Positions 43,648-55,437 of a DNA stretch of 64,000 bases are shown here, piece after piece. A program made the translations under genes and the position numbers. Source of the DNA: Calendula officinalis (lineage: Eukaryota > Streptophyta > Magnoliopsida > Asterales > Asteraceae). Below the pieces are notes generated by a model. That model was not told the origin of the DNA. It did not search any database and saw only the letters and a list, made by a program, of their open reading frames with translations. How positions within the stretch are numbered: position 1 is the first letter of the stretch; the number at the start of each line of letters is the position of its first letter. Where the stretch lies: contig OY970829.1 in assembly GCA_963853835.1 (NCBI GenBank), positions 32,451,764 through 32,515,763 of the forward strand. The letters run 5' to 3'.

Positions 43648-43879
43648 GACATATGTCCCGCTCTTTATTATCTTATACACCAACAGTGTTGCATGCTAGG
43701 AAGGCTAAACATGTGCTAAGGGGCCAAACGGCCCAACCGTGCGCCACCCCCCGTCTCCTAGCCCCGGCAGGCCCACGTCGCCACGCCCTCCCCCGCACGC
43801 TCGTCCCCTTGTTCACACACCACCCAAGGTCGCAAGCGTGACCACTTCGGGACGCAGGGAAAAAAACGAAACAAAAAGA

Positions 43880-43998
43880 GGGGTGCAACACGAGGACTTC
43901 CCAGGGGGTCACCCATCCTAGTAGTACTCTCGCCCAAGCACGCTTAACTGCTGAGTTCTGATGGGATCCGATGCAATAGTGCTGGTATGATCGCACCC
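43880..43998 (-). rRNA. 5S rRNA gene, copy 127
   Basis: 119 nt. Changes: A23U, C28U, C47A, G75C. Confidence 0.91.
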
Positions 43999-44230
43999 GA
44001 AATATGTCTCGCTCTTTATTATCTTATACACCAACAGTGTTGCATGCTAGAAAGGCTAAACTTGTGCTAAAGAGCCAAACGGCCCAACCGTGCGCCACCC
44101 CCCGTCTCCTAGCCCCGACAGGCCCACGTCCCCACGCCCTCCCCCGCACGCTCGTCCCCTTGTTCACGCACCACCCACGGTCGCAACCGTGACCACTTCG
44201 GGACGCAGGGAAAAAAACGAAACAAAAAGA

Positions 44231-44349
44231 GGGGTGCAACACGAGGACTTCCAAGGGGGTCACCCATCCTAGTACTACTCTCGCCCAAGCACGCTTAACT
44301 GCGGAGTTCTGATGGGATCCGGTGAATTAGTGCTGTTATGATCGCACCC
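44231..44349 (-). rRNA. 5S rRNA gene, copy 128
   Basis: 119 nt. Changes: C14A, G25U, G97U; C-1 kept, unlike copies 46 and 55. Confidence 0.92.
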
Positions 44350-44582
44350 GAAATATGTCCCGCTCTTTATTATCTTATACACCAACAGTGTTGCATGCTT
44401 GGAAGGCTAAACATGTGCTAAGGGGCCAAACGGCCCAACCGTGCCCCACCCCCCGTCTCCTAGCCCCGGCAGGCCCACGTCGCCACGCCCTCCCCCGCAC
44501 GCTCGTCCCCTTGTTCACGCACCACCCACGGTCGCAACCGTGACCACTTCGGGACGAAGGGGAAAAAAACGAAACAAAAAGA

Positions 44583-44701
44583 GGGGTGCAACACGAGGAC
44601 TTCCCAGGGGGTCACCCATCCTAGTACTACTCTCGCCCAAGCACGCTTCACTGCGGAGTTCTGATGGGATCCGGTGCATTAGTGCTGGTATGATCGCACC
44701 C
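44583..44701 (-). rRNA. 5S rRNA gene, copy 129
   Basis: 119 nt. Change: U53G (A box). Confidence 0.94.
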
Positions 44702-44921
44702 GAAATATGTCCCGCTCTTTATTATCTTATACACCAACAGTGTTGAATGCAAGGAAGGCTAAACATGTGCTAAGGAGCAAAATGACCCAACCGTCTCCTA
44801 GCGCCGGCAGGCCCACGTCCTCACGCCCTCCCCCGCACGCCCGTCCCCTTGTTCACGCACCACTCACGGTCGCAACCGTGACCACCCCGGGACGCAGGGG
44901 GAAAAAAACGAAACAAAAAGA

Positions 44922-45040
44922 GGGGTGCAAAACGAGGACTTCCCAGGGGGTCACCCATCCTAGTACTACTCTCGCCCAAGCACGCTTAACTGAGGAGTTC
45001 TGATGGGATCCGGTGCATTAGTGCTGGTATGATCGCACCC
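44922..45040 (-). rRNA. 5S rRNA gene, copy 130
   Basis: 119 nt. Changes: G48U, G110U; C-1 lost. Confidence 0.93.
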
Positions 45041-45273
45041 AAAATATGTCCTGCTCTTTTTTATCTTATACACCAACAGTGTTGCATGCTAGGAAGGCTA
45101 AACATGTGCTAAGGGGCCAAACGGCCGAACCGTGCGCCACCCGCCGTCTCCTAGCCCCGACAGGCCCACGTCCCCACGCCCTCCCCCGCACGCTCGTCCC
45201 CTTGTTCACGCACCACCCACGGTCGCAACTGTGACCACCCCGGGACGCAGGGGAAAAAAACGAAACAAAAAGA

Positions 45274-45392
45274 GAGGTGCAACACGAGGACTTCCCAGGG
45301 GGTCACCCATCCTAGTACTACTCTCGCCCAAGCACGCTTAACTGCGGAGTTCTGATGGGATCCGGTGCATTAGTGCTGGCACGATCGCACCC
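45274..45392 (-). rRNA. 5S rRNA gene, copy 131
   Basis: 119 nt. Changes: A11G, A13G, C118U. Confidence 0.93.
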
Positions 45393-45626
45393 GAAATATG
45401 TCCCGCTCTTTATTTTCTTATACACCAACCGTGTTGCATGCTAGGATGGCTAAACATGTGCTAAGGAGCAAAACGACCCAACCGTGCGCCACCCGCCGTC
45501 TCCTAGCCCCGGCAGGCCCACGTTCCCACGCCCTCCCCCGCACGCCCGTCCCCTTGTTCACGCACCACCCACGGTCGCAACCGTGACCACCCCGGGACGC
45601 AGGGGAAAAAAAACGAAACAAAAAGA

Positions 45627-45745
45627 GGGGTGCAACACGAGGACTTCCCAGGGGGTCACCCATCCTAGTACTACTCTCGCCCAAGCACGCTTAACTGCGG
45701 AGTTCTGATGGGATCCGGTGCATTAGTGCTGGTATGATCGCACCC
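45627..45745 (-). rRNA. 5S rRNA gene, copy 132 (consensus)
   Basis: 119 nt, identical to consensus. Confidence 0.98.
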
Positions 45746-45977
45746 GAAATATGTCCCGCTCTTTATTATCTTATACACCAACAGTGTTGCATGCTAGGAA
45801 GGCTAAACATGTGCTAAGGAGCCAAACGGCCCAACCGTGCGCCACCCCCCGTCTCCTAGCCCCGGCAGGCCCACGTCCCCACGCCCTCCCCCGCACGCTC
45901 GTCCCATTGTTCACGCACCACCCACGGTCGCAACCGTGACCACTTCGGGACGCAGGGAAAAAAACGAAACAAAAAGA

Positions 45978-46094
45978 GGGGTGCAACACGAGGACTTCCC
46001 AGGGGTCACCCATCCTAGTACTACTCTCGCCCAAGCACGCTTAACTGCGGAGTTCTGATGGGATCCGATGCCTTAGTGCTGGTATGATCGCACC
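45978..46094 (-). rRNA. 5S rRNA gene, copy 133 (117 nt)
   Basis: C lost in the C-box run, 5' G lost, U24G, C28U. Confidence 0.85.
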
Positions 46095-46326
46095 GACATA
46101 TGTCCCGCTCTTTATTATCTTATACACCAACAGTGTTGCATGCTAGGAAGGCTAAACATGTGCTAAGGGGCCAAACGGCCCAACCGTGCGCCACCCCCCG
46201 TCTCCTAGCCCCGGCAGGCCCACGTCGCCACGCCCTCCCCCGCACGCTCGTCCCCTTGTTCACACACCACCCAAGGTCGCAAGCGTGACCACTTCGGGAC
46301 GCAGGGAAAAAAACGAAACAAAAAGA

Positions 46327-46445
46327 GGGGTGCAACACGAGGACTTCCCAGGGGGTCACCCATCCTAGTAGTACTCTCGCCCAAGCACGCTTAACTGCTG
46401 AGTTCTGATGGGATCCGATGCAATAGTGCTGGTATGATCGCACCC
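46327..46445 (-). rRNA. 5S rRNA gene, copy 134
   Basis: 119 nt. Changes: A23U, C28U, C47A, G75C. Confidence 0.91.
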
Positions 46446-46677
46446 GAAATATGTCTCGCTCTTTATTATCTTATACACCAACAGTGTTGCATGCTAGAAA
46501 GGCTAAACATGTGCTAAAGAGCCAAACGGCCCAACCGTGCGCCACCCCCCGTCTCCTAGCCCCGACAGGCCCACGTCCCCACGCCCTCCCCCGCACGCTC
46601 GTCCCCTTGTTCACGCACCACCCACGGTCGCAACCGTGACCACTTCGGGACGCAGGGAAAAAAACGAAACAAAAAGA

Positions 46678-46796
46678 GGGGTGCAACACGAGGACTTCCA
46701 AGGGGGTCACCCATCCTAGTACTACTCTCGTCCAAGCACGCTTAGCTGCGGAGTTCTGATGGGATCCGATGCATTAGTGCTGGTATGATCGCACCC
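46678..46796 (-). rRNA. 5S rRNA gene, copy 135
   Basis: 119 nt. Changes: C28U, U52C, G66A, G97U, as in copies 47 and 56. The 2447-bp duplication ends just before or within it. Confidence 0.91.
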
Positions 46797-47014
46797 GAAA
46801 TATGTCCCGCTCTTTATTATCTTATACACCAACAGTGTTGCATGCTAGGAAGGCTAAACATGTGCTAAGGAGCCAAACGGCCCAACCGTGCGCCACCCGC
46901 CGTCTCCTAGCCCCGGCAGGCCCACGTTCCCACGCACGTCTCCTTGTTCACGCACCACCCACGGTCGCAACCGTGACCACCCCGGGACGCAGGGGAAAAA
47001 ACGAAACAAAAAGA

Positions 47015-47133
47015 GGGGTGCAACACGAGGACTTCCAAGGGGGTCACCCATCCTAGTACTACTCTCGCCCAAGCACGCTTAACTGCGGAGTTCTGATGGG
47101 ATCCGGTGCATTAGTGCTGGTATGATCGCACCG
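47015..47133 (-). rRNA. 5S rRNA gene, copy 136
   Basis: 119 nt. Changes: G1C, G97U. Confidence 0.93.
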
Positions 47134-47365
47134 GAAATATGTCCCGCTCTTTATTATCTTATACACCAACAGTGTTGCATGCTAGGAAGGCTAAACATGT
47201 GCTAAGGAGCCAAACGGCCCAACCGTGCGCCACCCGCCGTCTCCGAGCCCCGGCAGGCCCACGTTCCCACGCCCTCCCCCGCACACCCGTCCCCTTGTTC
47301 ACGCACCACCCACGGTCGCAACCGTGACCACCCCGGGACGCAGGGGAAAAAACGAAACAAAAAGA

Positions 47366-47484
47366 GGGGTGCAACACGAGGACTTCCCAGGGGGTCACCC
47401 ATCCTAGTACTACTCTCGCCCAAGCACGCTTAACTGCGGAGTTCTGATGGGATCCGGTGCATTAGTGCTGGTATGATCGCACCC
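47366..47484 (-). rRNA. 5S rRNA gene, copy 137 (consensus)
   Basis: 119 nt, identical to consensus; TATAATATAA promoter form. Confidence 0.98.
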
Positions 47485-47717
47485 GAAATATGTCCCGCTC
47501 TTTATTATATTATACACCAACAGTGTTGCATGCTAGGAAGGCTAAACATGTGCTAAGGGGCCAAACGGCCCAACCGTGCGCCACCCCCCGTCTCCTAGCC
47601 CCGGCAGGCCCACGTCGCTACGCCCTCCCCCGCACGCTCGTCCCCTTGTTCACGCACCACCCACGGTCGCAACCGTGACCACCCCGGGACACAGGGAAAA
47701 AAAGCGAAACAAAAAGA

Positions 47718-47836
47718 GGGTGCAACACGAGGACTTCCAAGGGGGTCACCCATCCTAGTACTACTCTCGTCCAAGCACGCTTAACTGCGGAGTTCTGATG
47801 GGGATCCGATGCATTAGTGCTGGTATGATCGTACCC
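47718..47836 (-). rRNA. 5S rRNA gene, copy 138
   Basis: One C missing at the 3' end and one extra C in nt 34-36; also G5A, C28U, G66A, G97U. Confidence 0.87.
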
Positions 47837-48054
47837 GAAATATGTCCCGCTCTTTATTATCTTATACACCAACAGTGTTGCATGCTAGGAAGGCTAAACA
47901 TGTGCTAAGGAGCCAAACGGCCCAACCGTGCGCCACCCGCCGTCTCCTAGCCCCGTCAGGCTCATGTTCCCACGCCCGTCTCCTTGTTCACGCACCACCC
48001 ACGGTCGCAACCGTGACCACCCCGGGACGCAGGGGAAAAAACGAAACAAAAAGA

Positions 48055-48173
48055 GGGGTGCAACACGAGGACTTCCTAGGGGGTCACCCATCCTAGTACT
48101 ACTCTCGCCCAAGCACGCTTAACTGCGGAGTTCTGATGGGATCCGGTGCATTAGTGCTGGTATGATCGCACCG
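48055..48173 (-). rRNA. 5S rRNA gene, copy 139
   Basis: 119 nt. Changes: G1C, G97A. Confidence 0.93.
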
Positions 48174-48407
48174 GAAATATGTCCCGCTCTTTATTATCTT
48201 ATGCACCAACAGTGTTGCATGCTAGGAAGGCTAAACATGTGCTAAGGAGCCAAACGGCCCAACCGTGCGCCACCCGCCGTCTCCGAGCCCCGGCAGGCCC
48301 ACGTTCCCAGGCCCTCCCCCGCACACCCGTCCCCTTGTTCACGCACCACCCACGGTCACAACCGTGACTACCCCGGGACGCAGGGGGATAAAAACGAAAC
48401 AAAAAGA

Positions 48408-48526
48408 GGGGTGCAACACGAGGACTTCCCAGGGGGTCACCCATCCTAGTACTACTCTCGCCCAAGCACGCTTAACTGCGGAGTTCTGATGGGATCCGGT
48501 GCATTAGTGCTGGTATGATCGCACAC
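48408..48526 (-). rRNA. 5S rRNA gene, copy 140
   Basis: 119 nt. Change: G2U; C-1 lost. Confidence 0.94.
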
Positions 48527-48756
48527 AAAATATGTCCCGCTCTTTATTATCTTATACACCAACAGTGTTGCATGCTAGAAGGCTAACATTTGCTAAGGAG
48601 CCAACGGCCCAACCGTGCGCCACCCGCCGTCTCCTAGCCCCGGCAGGCCCACGTCCCCACGCCCTCCCCCGCACACCCGTCCCCTTGTTCACGCACCACC
48701 CACGGTCGCAACCGTGACCACCCCGGGACGCAGGGGAAAAAAACGAAACAAAAAGA

Positions 48757-48875
48757 GGGGTGCAACACGAGGACTTCCAAGGGGGTCACCCATCCTAGTA
48801 CTACTCTCGCCCAAGCACGCTTAACTGCGGAGTTCTGATGGGATCCGGTGCATTAGTGCTGGTATGATCGGACCC
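48757..48875 (-). rRNA. 5S rRNA gene, copy 141
   Basis: 119 nt. Changes: G5C, G97U. Confidence 0.93.
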
Positions 48876-49108
48876 GAAATATGTCCCGCTCTTTATTATC
48901 TTATACACCAACAGTGTTGCATGCTAGGAAGGCTAAACATGTGCTAAGGAGCCAAACGGCCCAACCGTGCGCCACCCGCCGTCTCCTAGCCCCGGCAGGC
49001 CCACGTCCCCACGCCCTCCCCCGCACGCCCGTCCCATTGTTCACGCACCACCCACGGTCGCAACCGTGACCACCCCGGGACGTAGGGGAAAAAAACGAAA
49101 CAAAAAGA

Positions 49109-49227
49109 GGGGTGCAACACGAGGACTTCCCAGGGGGTCACCCATCCTAGTACTACTCTCGCCCAAGCACGCTTAACTGCGGAGTTCTGATGGGATCCGG
49201 TGCATTAGTGCTGGTATGATGGCACCC
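49109..49227 (-). rRNA. 5S rRNA gene, copy 142
   Basis: 119 nt. Change: G7C. Confidence 0.95.
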
Positions 49228-49459
49228 GAAATATGTCCCGCTCTTTATTATCTTATACACCAACAGTGTTGCATGCTAGGAAGGCTAAACATGTGCTAAG
49301 GAGCCAAACGGCCCAACCGTGCGCCACCCGCCGTCTCCAAGCCCCGGCAGGCCCACGTTCCCACGCCCTCCCCCGCACGCCCGTCCCTTGTTCACGCACC
49401 ACCCACGGTCGCAACCGTGACCACCCCGGGACGCAGGGGAAAAAAACGAAACAAAAAGA

Positions 49460-49537
49460 GGGGTGCAACACGACGACTTCCCAGGGGGTCACCCATCTGA
49501 TGGGATCCGGTGCATTAGTGCTGGTATGATCGGACCC
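49460..49537 (-). pseudogene. 5S rRNA copy 143, 41-nt internal deletion
   Basis: 78 nt, nt 42-82 deleted; G5C, C105G. Confidence 0.94.
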
Positions 49538-49769
49538 GAAATATGTCCCGCTCTTTATTATCTTATACACCAACAGTGTTGCATGCTAGGAAGGCTAAAC
49601 ATGTGCTAAGGAGCCAAACGGCCCAACCGTGCGCCACCCGCCGTCTCCTAGCCCCGGCAGGCCCACGTCCCCACGCCCTCCCCCGCACGCCCGTCCCCTT
49701 GTTCACGCACCACCCACGGTCGCAACCGTGACCACACCGGGACGCAGGGGAAAAAACGAAACAAAAAGA

Positions 49770-49888
49770 GGGGTGCAACACGAGGACTTCCCAGGGGGTC
49801 ACCCATCCTAGTACTACTCTCGCCCAAGCACGCTTAACTGCGGAGTTCTGATGGGATCCGGTGCATTAGTGCTGGTATGATCGCACCC
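49770..49888 (-). rRNA. 5S rRNA gene, copy 144 (consensus)
   Basis: 119 nt, identical to consensus. Upstream A-9T and an altered GC region (GACCAGC on the plus strand). Confidence 0.97.
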
Positions 49889-50121
49889 GAAATATGACCA
49901 GCTCTTTATTATCTTATACACCAACAGTGTTGCATGCTAGGAAGGCTAAACATGTGCTAAGGAGCCAAACGGCCCAACCGTGCGCCACCCGCCGTCTCCT
50001 AGCCCCGGCAGGCCCACGTCCCCACGCCCTCCCCCGCACGCCCGTCCCCTTGTTCACGCACCGCCCACGGTCGTAACCGTGACCACCCCGGGACGCAGGG
50101 GAAAAAAACGAAACAAAAAGA

Positions 50122-50240
50122 GGGGTGCAACACGAGGACTTCCCAGGGGGTCACCCATCCTAGTACTACTCTCGCCCAAGCACGCTTAACTGCGGAGTCC
50201 TGATGGGATCCGGTGCATTAGTGCTGGTATGATCGCACCC
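50122..50240 (-). rRNA. 5S rRNA gene, copy 145 (A42G, TGTAAG promoter)
   Basis: 119 nt. Change: A42G. TATA-like box is TGTAAG. Confidence 0.94.
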
Positions 50241-50474
50241 GAAATATGACCCGCTCTTTATTATCTTACACACCAACAGTGTTGCATGCTAGGAAGGCTA
50301 AACATGTGCTAAGGGCCCAAACGGCCCAACCGTGCGCCACCCGCCGTCTCCTAGCCCCGGCAGGCCCACGTCCCCACGCCCTCCCCCGCACGCTCGTCCC
50401 CTTGTTCACGCACCACCCACGGTCGCAACCTCTACCACCCCGGGACGCATGGGAAAAAAAACGAAACAAAAAGA

Positions 50475-50593
50475 GGGGTGCAACACGAGGACTTCCCAGG
50501 GGGTCAACCATCCTAGTACTACTCTCGCTCTAGCACGCTTAACTGCGGGGTTCTGATGGGATCCGGTGCATTAGTGCTGGTATGATGGCACCC
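50475..50593 (-). rRNA. 5S rRNA gene, copy 146
   Basis: 119 nt. Changes: G7C, U45C, U63A, G65A, G87U. Confidence 0.9.
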
Positions 50594-50827
50594 GAAATAT
50601 GTCCCGCTCTTTATTATCTTATACACCAACAGTGTTGCATGCTAGGAAGGCTAAACATGTGCTAAGGAGCCAAACGGCCCAACCGTGCGCCACCCGCCGT
50701 CTCCTAGCCCCGGCAGGCCCACGTTCCCACGCCCTCCCCCGCACGCCCGTCCCCGTGTTCACGCACCACCCACGGTCGCAACCGTGACCACCCCGGGACG
50801 CAGGGGAAAAAAAACGAAACAAAAAGA

Positions 50828-50946
50828 GGGGTGCAACACGAGGACTTCCCAGGGGGTCACCCATCCTAGTACTACTCTCGCCCAAGCACGCTTAACTGCG
50901 GAGTTCTGATGGGATCCGGTGCATTAGTGCTGGTATGATCGCACCG
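50828..50946 (-). rRNA. 5S rRNA gene, copy 147
   Basis: 119 nt. Change: G1C. Confidence 0.95.
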
Positions 50947-51180
50947 GAAATATGTCCCGCTCTTTATTATCTTATACACCAACAGTGTTGCATGCTAGGA
51001 AGGCTAAACATGTGATAAGGAGCCAAACGGCCCAACCGTGCGCCACCCGCCGTCTCCGAGCCCCGGCAGGCCCACGTTCCCAGGCCCTCCCCCGCACACC
51101 CGTCCCCTTGTTCACGCACCACCCACGGTCACAACCGTGACTACCCCGGGACGCAGGGGGATAAAAACGAAACAAAAAGA

Positions 51181-51299
51181 GGGGTGCAACACGAGGACTT
51201 CCCAGGGGGTCACCCATCCTAGTACTACTCTCGCCCAAGCACGCTTAACTGCGGAGTTCTGATGGGATCCGGTGCATTAGTGATGGTATGATCGCACAC
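51181..51299 (-). rRNA. 5S rRNA gene, copy 148
   Basis: 119 nt. Changes: G2U, G17U; C-1 lost. Confidence 0.93.
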
Positions 51300-51529
51300 A
51301 AAATATGTCCCGCTCTTTATTATCTTATACACCAACAGTGTTGCATGCTAGAAGGCTAACATTTGCTAAGGAGCCAACGGCCCAACCGTGCGCCACCCGC
51401 CATCTCCTAGCCCCGGCAGGCCCACGTCCCCACGCCCTCCCCCGCACACCCGTCCCCTTGTTCACGCACCACCCACGGTCGCAACCGTGACCACCCCGGG
51501 ACGCAGGGGAAAAAAACGAAACCAAAAGA

Positions 51530-51648
51530 GGGGTGCAACACGAGGACTTCCAAGGGGGTCACCCATCCTAGTACTACTCTCGCCCAAGCACGCTTAACTG
51601 CGGAGTTCTGATGGGATCCGGTGCATTAGTGCTGGTATGATCGGACCC
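51530..51648 (-). rRNA. 5S rRNA gene, copy 149 (shortened first terminator)
   Basis: 119 nt. Changes: G5C, G97U. The first T run is cut to four T; the second run is intact. Confidence 0.93.
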
Positions 51649-51881
51649 GAAATATGTCCCGCTCTTTATTATCTTATACACCAACAGTGTTGCATGCTAG
51701 GAAGGCTAAACATGTGCTAAGGAGCCAAACGGCCCAACCGTGCGCCACCCGCCGTCTCCTAGCCCCGGCAGGCCCACGTCCCCACGCCCTCCCCCGCACG
51801 CCCGTCCCATTGTTCACGCACCACCCACGGTCGCAACCGTGACCACCCCGGGACGTAGGGGAAAAAAACGAAACAAAAAGA

Positions 51882-52000
51882 GGGGTGCAACACGAGGACT
51901 TCCCAGGGGGTCACCCATCCTAGTACTACTCTCGCCCAAGCACGCTTCACTGCGGAGTTCTGATGGGATCCGGTGCATTAGTGCTGGTATGATGGCACCC
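51882..52000 (-). rRNA. 5S rRNA gene, copy 150
   Basis: 119 nt. Changes: G7C, U53G (A box). Confidence 0.93.
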
Positions 52001-52231
52001 GAAATATGTCCCGCTCTTTATTATCTTATACACCAGCAGTGTTGCATGCTAGGAAGGCTAAACATGTGCTAAGGAGCCAAACGGCCCAACCGTGCGCCAC
52101 CCGCCGTCTCCAAGCCCCGGCAGGCCCACGTTCCCACGCCCTCCCCCGCACGCCCGTCCCTTGTTCACGCACCACCCACGGTCGCAACCGTGACCACCCC
52201 GGGACGCAGGGGAAAAAACGAAACAAAAAGA

Positions 52232-52309
52232 GGGGTGCTACACGACGACTTCCCAGGGGGTCACCCATCTGATGGGATCCGGTGCATTAGTGCTGGTATG
52301 ATCGGACCC
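52232..52309 (-). pseudogene. 5S rRNA copy 151, 41-nt internal deletion
   Basis: 78 nt, nt 42-82 deleted; G5C, C105G, U112A. Confidence 0.94.
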
Positions 52310-52541
52310 GAAATATGTCCCGCTCTTTATTATCTTATACACCAACAGTGTTGCATGCTAGGAAGGCTAAACATGTGCTAAGGAGCCAAACGGCCCAACC
52401 GTGCGCCACCCGCCGTCTCCTAGCCCCGGCAGGCCCACGTCCCCACGCCCTCCCCCGCACGCCCGTCCCCTTGTTCACGCACCACCCACGGTCGCAACCG
52501 TGACCACACCGGGACGCAGGGGAAAAAACGAAACAAAAAGA

Positions 52542-52660
52542 GGGGTGCAACACGAGGACTTCCCAGGGGGTCACCCATCCTAGTACTACTCTCGCCCAAG
52601 CACGCTTAACTGCGGAGTTCTGATGGGATCCGGTGCATTAGTGCTGGTATGATCGCACCC
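52542..52660 (-). rRNA. 5S rRNA gene, copy 152 (consensus)
   Basis: 119 nt, identical to consensus. Upstream A-9T. Confidence 0.98.
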
Positions 52661-52893
52661 GAAATATGACCCGCTCTTTATTATCTTATACACCAACAGT
52701 GTTGCATGCTAGGAAGGCTAAACATGTGCTAAGGAGCCAAACGGCCCAACCGTGCGCCACCCGCCGTCTCCTAGCCCCGGCAGGCCCACGTCCCCACGCC
52801 CTCCCCCGCACGCCTGTCCCCTTGTTCACGCACCGCCCACGGTCGTAACCGTGACCACCCCGGGACGCAGGGGAAAAAAACGAAACAAAAAGA

Positions 52894-53012
52894 GGGGTGC
52901 AACACGAGGACTTCCCAGGGGGTCACCCATCCTAGTACTACTCTCGCCCAAGCACGCTTAACTGCGGAGTCCTGATGGGATCCGGTGCATTAGTGCTGGT
53001 ATGATCGCACCC
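52894..53012 (-). rRNA. 5S rRNA gene, copy 153 (A42G, TGTAAG promoter)
   Basis: 119 nt. Change: A42G. TATA-like box is TGTAAG. Confidence 0.94.
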
Positions 53013-53246
53013 GAAATATGACCCGCTCTTTATTATCTTACACACCAACAGTGTTGCATGCTAGGAAGGCTAAACATGTGCTAAGGGCCCAAACGGCCCA
53101 ACCGTGCGCCACCCGCCGTCTCCTAGCCCCGGCAGGCCCACGTCCCCACGCCCTCCCCCGCACGCTCGTCCCCTTGTTCACGCACCACCCACGGTCGCAA
53201 CCTCTACCACCCCGGGACGCATGGGAAAAAAAACGAAACAAAAAGA

Positions 53247-53365
53247 GGGGTGCAACACGAGGACTTCCCAGGGGGTCAACCATCCTAGTACTACTCTCGC
53301 TCTAGCACGCTTAACTGCGGGGTTCTGATGGGATCCGGTGCATTAGTGCTGGTATGATCGCACCC
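53247..53365 (-). rRNA. 5S rRNA gene, copy 154
   Basis: 119 nt. Changes: U45C, U63A, G65A, G87U. Confidence 0.91.
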
Positions 53366-53599
53366 GAAATATGTCCCGCTCTTTATTATCTTATACACCA
53401 ACAGTGTTGCATGCTAGGAAGGCTAAACATGTGCTAAGGAGCCAAACGGCCCAACCGTGCGCCACCCGCCGTCTCCTAGCCCCGGCAGGCCCACGTTCCC
53501 ACGCCCTCCCCCGCACGCCCGTCCCCGTGTTCACGCACCACCCACGGTCGCAACCGTGACCACCCCGGGACGCAGGGGAAAAAAAACGAAACAAAAAGA

Positions 53600-53718
53600 G
53601 GGGTGCAACACGAGGACTTCCCAGGGGGTCACCCATCCTAGTACTACTCTCGCCCAAGCACGCTTAACTGCGGAGTTCTGATGGGATCCGGTGCATTAGT
53701 GCTGGTATGATCGCACAA
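53600..53718 (-). rRNA. 5S rRNA gene, copy 155
   Basis: 119 nt. Changes: G1U, G2U. Confidence 0.94.
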
Positions 53719-53951
53719 GAAATATGTCCCGCTCTTTATTATCTTATACACCAACAGTGTTGCATGCTAGGAAGGCTAAACATGTGCTAAGGAGCCAAAC
53801 GGCCCAACCGTGCGCCACCCGCCGTCTCCTAGCCCCGGCAGGCCCACGTCCCCACGCCATCCCCCGCACGCCCGTCCCCTTGTTCACGCACCACCCACGG
53901 TCGCAACCGTGACCACCCCGGGACGCAGGGGAAAAAAACGAAACAAAAAGA

Positions 53952-54070
53952 GGCGTGCAACACGAGGACTTCCCAGGGGGTAACCCATCCTAGTACTACT
54001 CTCGCCCAAGCACGCTTAACTGCGGAGTTCTGATGGGATCCGGTGCATTAGTGCTGGTATGATCGGACCC
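53952..54070 (-). rRNA. 5S rRNA gene, copy 156
   Basis: 119 nt. Changes: G5C, G89U, C117G. Confidence 0.92.
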
Positions 54071-54303
54071 GAAATATGTCCCGCTCTTTATTATCTTATA
54101 CACCAACAGTGTTGCATGCTAGGAAGGCTAAACATGTGCTAAGGAGCCAAACGGCCCAACCGTGCGCCACCGGCCGTCTCCTAGCCCCGGCAGGCCCACG
54201 TCCCCACGCCCTCCCCCGCACGCCCGTCCCCTTGTTCACGCACCACCCACGGTCGCAACCGTGACCACCCCGGGACGCAGGGGAAAAAAACGAAACAAAA
54301 AGA

Positions 54304-54422
54304 GGGGTGCAACACGAGGACTTCCCAGGGGGTCACCCATCCTAGTACTACTCTCGCCCAAGCACGCTTAACTGCGGAGTTCTGATGGGATCCGGTGCAT
54401 TAGTGCTGGTATGATCGCACCA
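54304..54422 (-). rRNA. 5S rRNA gene, copy 157
   Basis: 119 nt. Change: G1U. Confidence 0.95.
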
Positions 54423-54654
54423 GAAATATGTCCCGCTCTTTATTATCTTATACACCAACAGAGTTGCATGCTAGGAAGGCTAAACATGTGCTAAGGAGCC
54501 AAACGGCCCAACCGTGCGCCACCCGCCGTCTCCTAGCCCCGGCAGGCCCACGTTCCCACGCCCTCCCCCGCACGCCCGTCCCTTGTTCACGCACCACCCA
54601 CGGTCGCAACCGTGACCACCCCGGGACGCAGGGGAAAAAAACGAAACAAAAAGA

Positions 54655-54732
54655 GGGGTGCAACACGACGACTTCCCAGGGGGTCACCCATCTGATGGGA
54701 TCCGGTGCATTAGTGGTGGTATGATCGGACCC
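54655..54732 (-). pseudogene. 5S rRNA copy 158, 41-nt internal deletion
   Basis: 78 nt, nt 42-82 deleted; G5C, G17C, C105G. Confidence 0.94.
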
Positions 54733-54966
54733 GAAATATGTCCCGCTCTTTATTATCTTATACACCAACAGTGTTGCATGCTAGGAAGGCTAAACATGTG
54801 CTAAGGAGCCAAACGGCCCAACCGTGCGCCACCCGCCGTCTCCTAGCCCCGGCAGGCCCACGTTCCCACGCCCTCCCCCGCACGCCCGTCCCCGTGTTCA
54901 CGCACCACCCACGGTCGCAACCGTGACCACCCCGGGACGCAGGGGAAAAAAAACGAAACAAAAAGA

Positions 54967-55085
54967 GGGGTGCAACACGAGGACTTCCCAGGGGGTCACC
55001 CATCCTAGTACTACTCTCGCCCAAGCACGCTTAACTGCGGAGTTCTGATGGGATCCGGTGCATTAGTGCTGGTATGATCGCACAA
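54967..55085 (-). rRNA. 5S rRNA gene, copy 159
   Basis: 119 nt. Changes: G1U, G2U. Confidence 0.94.
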
Positions 55086-55318
55086 GAAATATGTCCCGCT
55101 CTTTATTATCTTATACACCAACAGTGTTGCATGCTAGGAAGGCTAAACATGTGCTAAGGAGCCAAACGGCCCAACCGTACGCCACCCGCCGTCTCCTAGC
55201 CCCGGCAGGCCCACGTCCCCACGCCCTCCCCCGCACGCCCGTCCCCTTGTTCACGCACCGCCCACGGTCGTAACCGTGACCACCCCGGGACGCAGGGGAA
55301 AAAAACGAAACAAAAAGA

Positions 55319-55437
55319 GGGGTGCAACACGAGGACTTCCCAGGGGGTCACCCATCCTAGTACTACTCTCGCCCAAGCACGCTTAACTGCGGAGTCCTGA
55401 TGGGATCCGGTGCATTAGTGCTGGTATGATCGCACCC
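55319..55437 (-). rRNA. 5S rRNA gene, copy 160 (A42G, TGTAAG promoter)
   Basis: 119 nt. Change: A42G. TATA-like box is TGTAAG. Downstream spacer (55086-55318) is chimeric. Confidence 0.94.

Larger units (their letters stand above)
42260..46720. repeat. 7-unit (2447-bp) tandem duplication
   Basis: Units starting at 42260, 42599, 42951, 43304, 43653 and 44004 recur at +2447 bp (44707 to 46451). Homology stops in the seventh unit: 44355 continues the segment A order, but 46802 is the 16476 type. Private changes in the copies include G64U at 43531-43647 and A11G at 45274-45392. Confidence 0.92.
48179..53723. repeat. 8-unit (2773-bp) tandem duplication
   Basis: Units from 48179 to 50599 recur at +2772 or +2773 bp from 50952 to 53371. 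Shared rare features are the GGGGATAAAAACG spacer change (48387, 51160), the AACATTTGCTAAGG change (48585, 51358) and a U45C gene in each copy. Confidence 0.92.
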
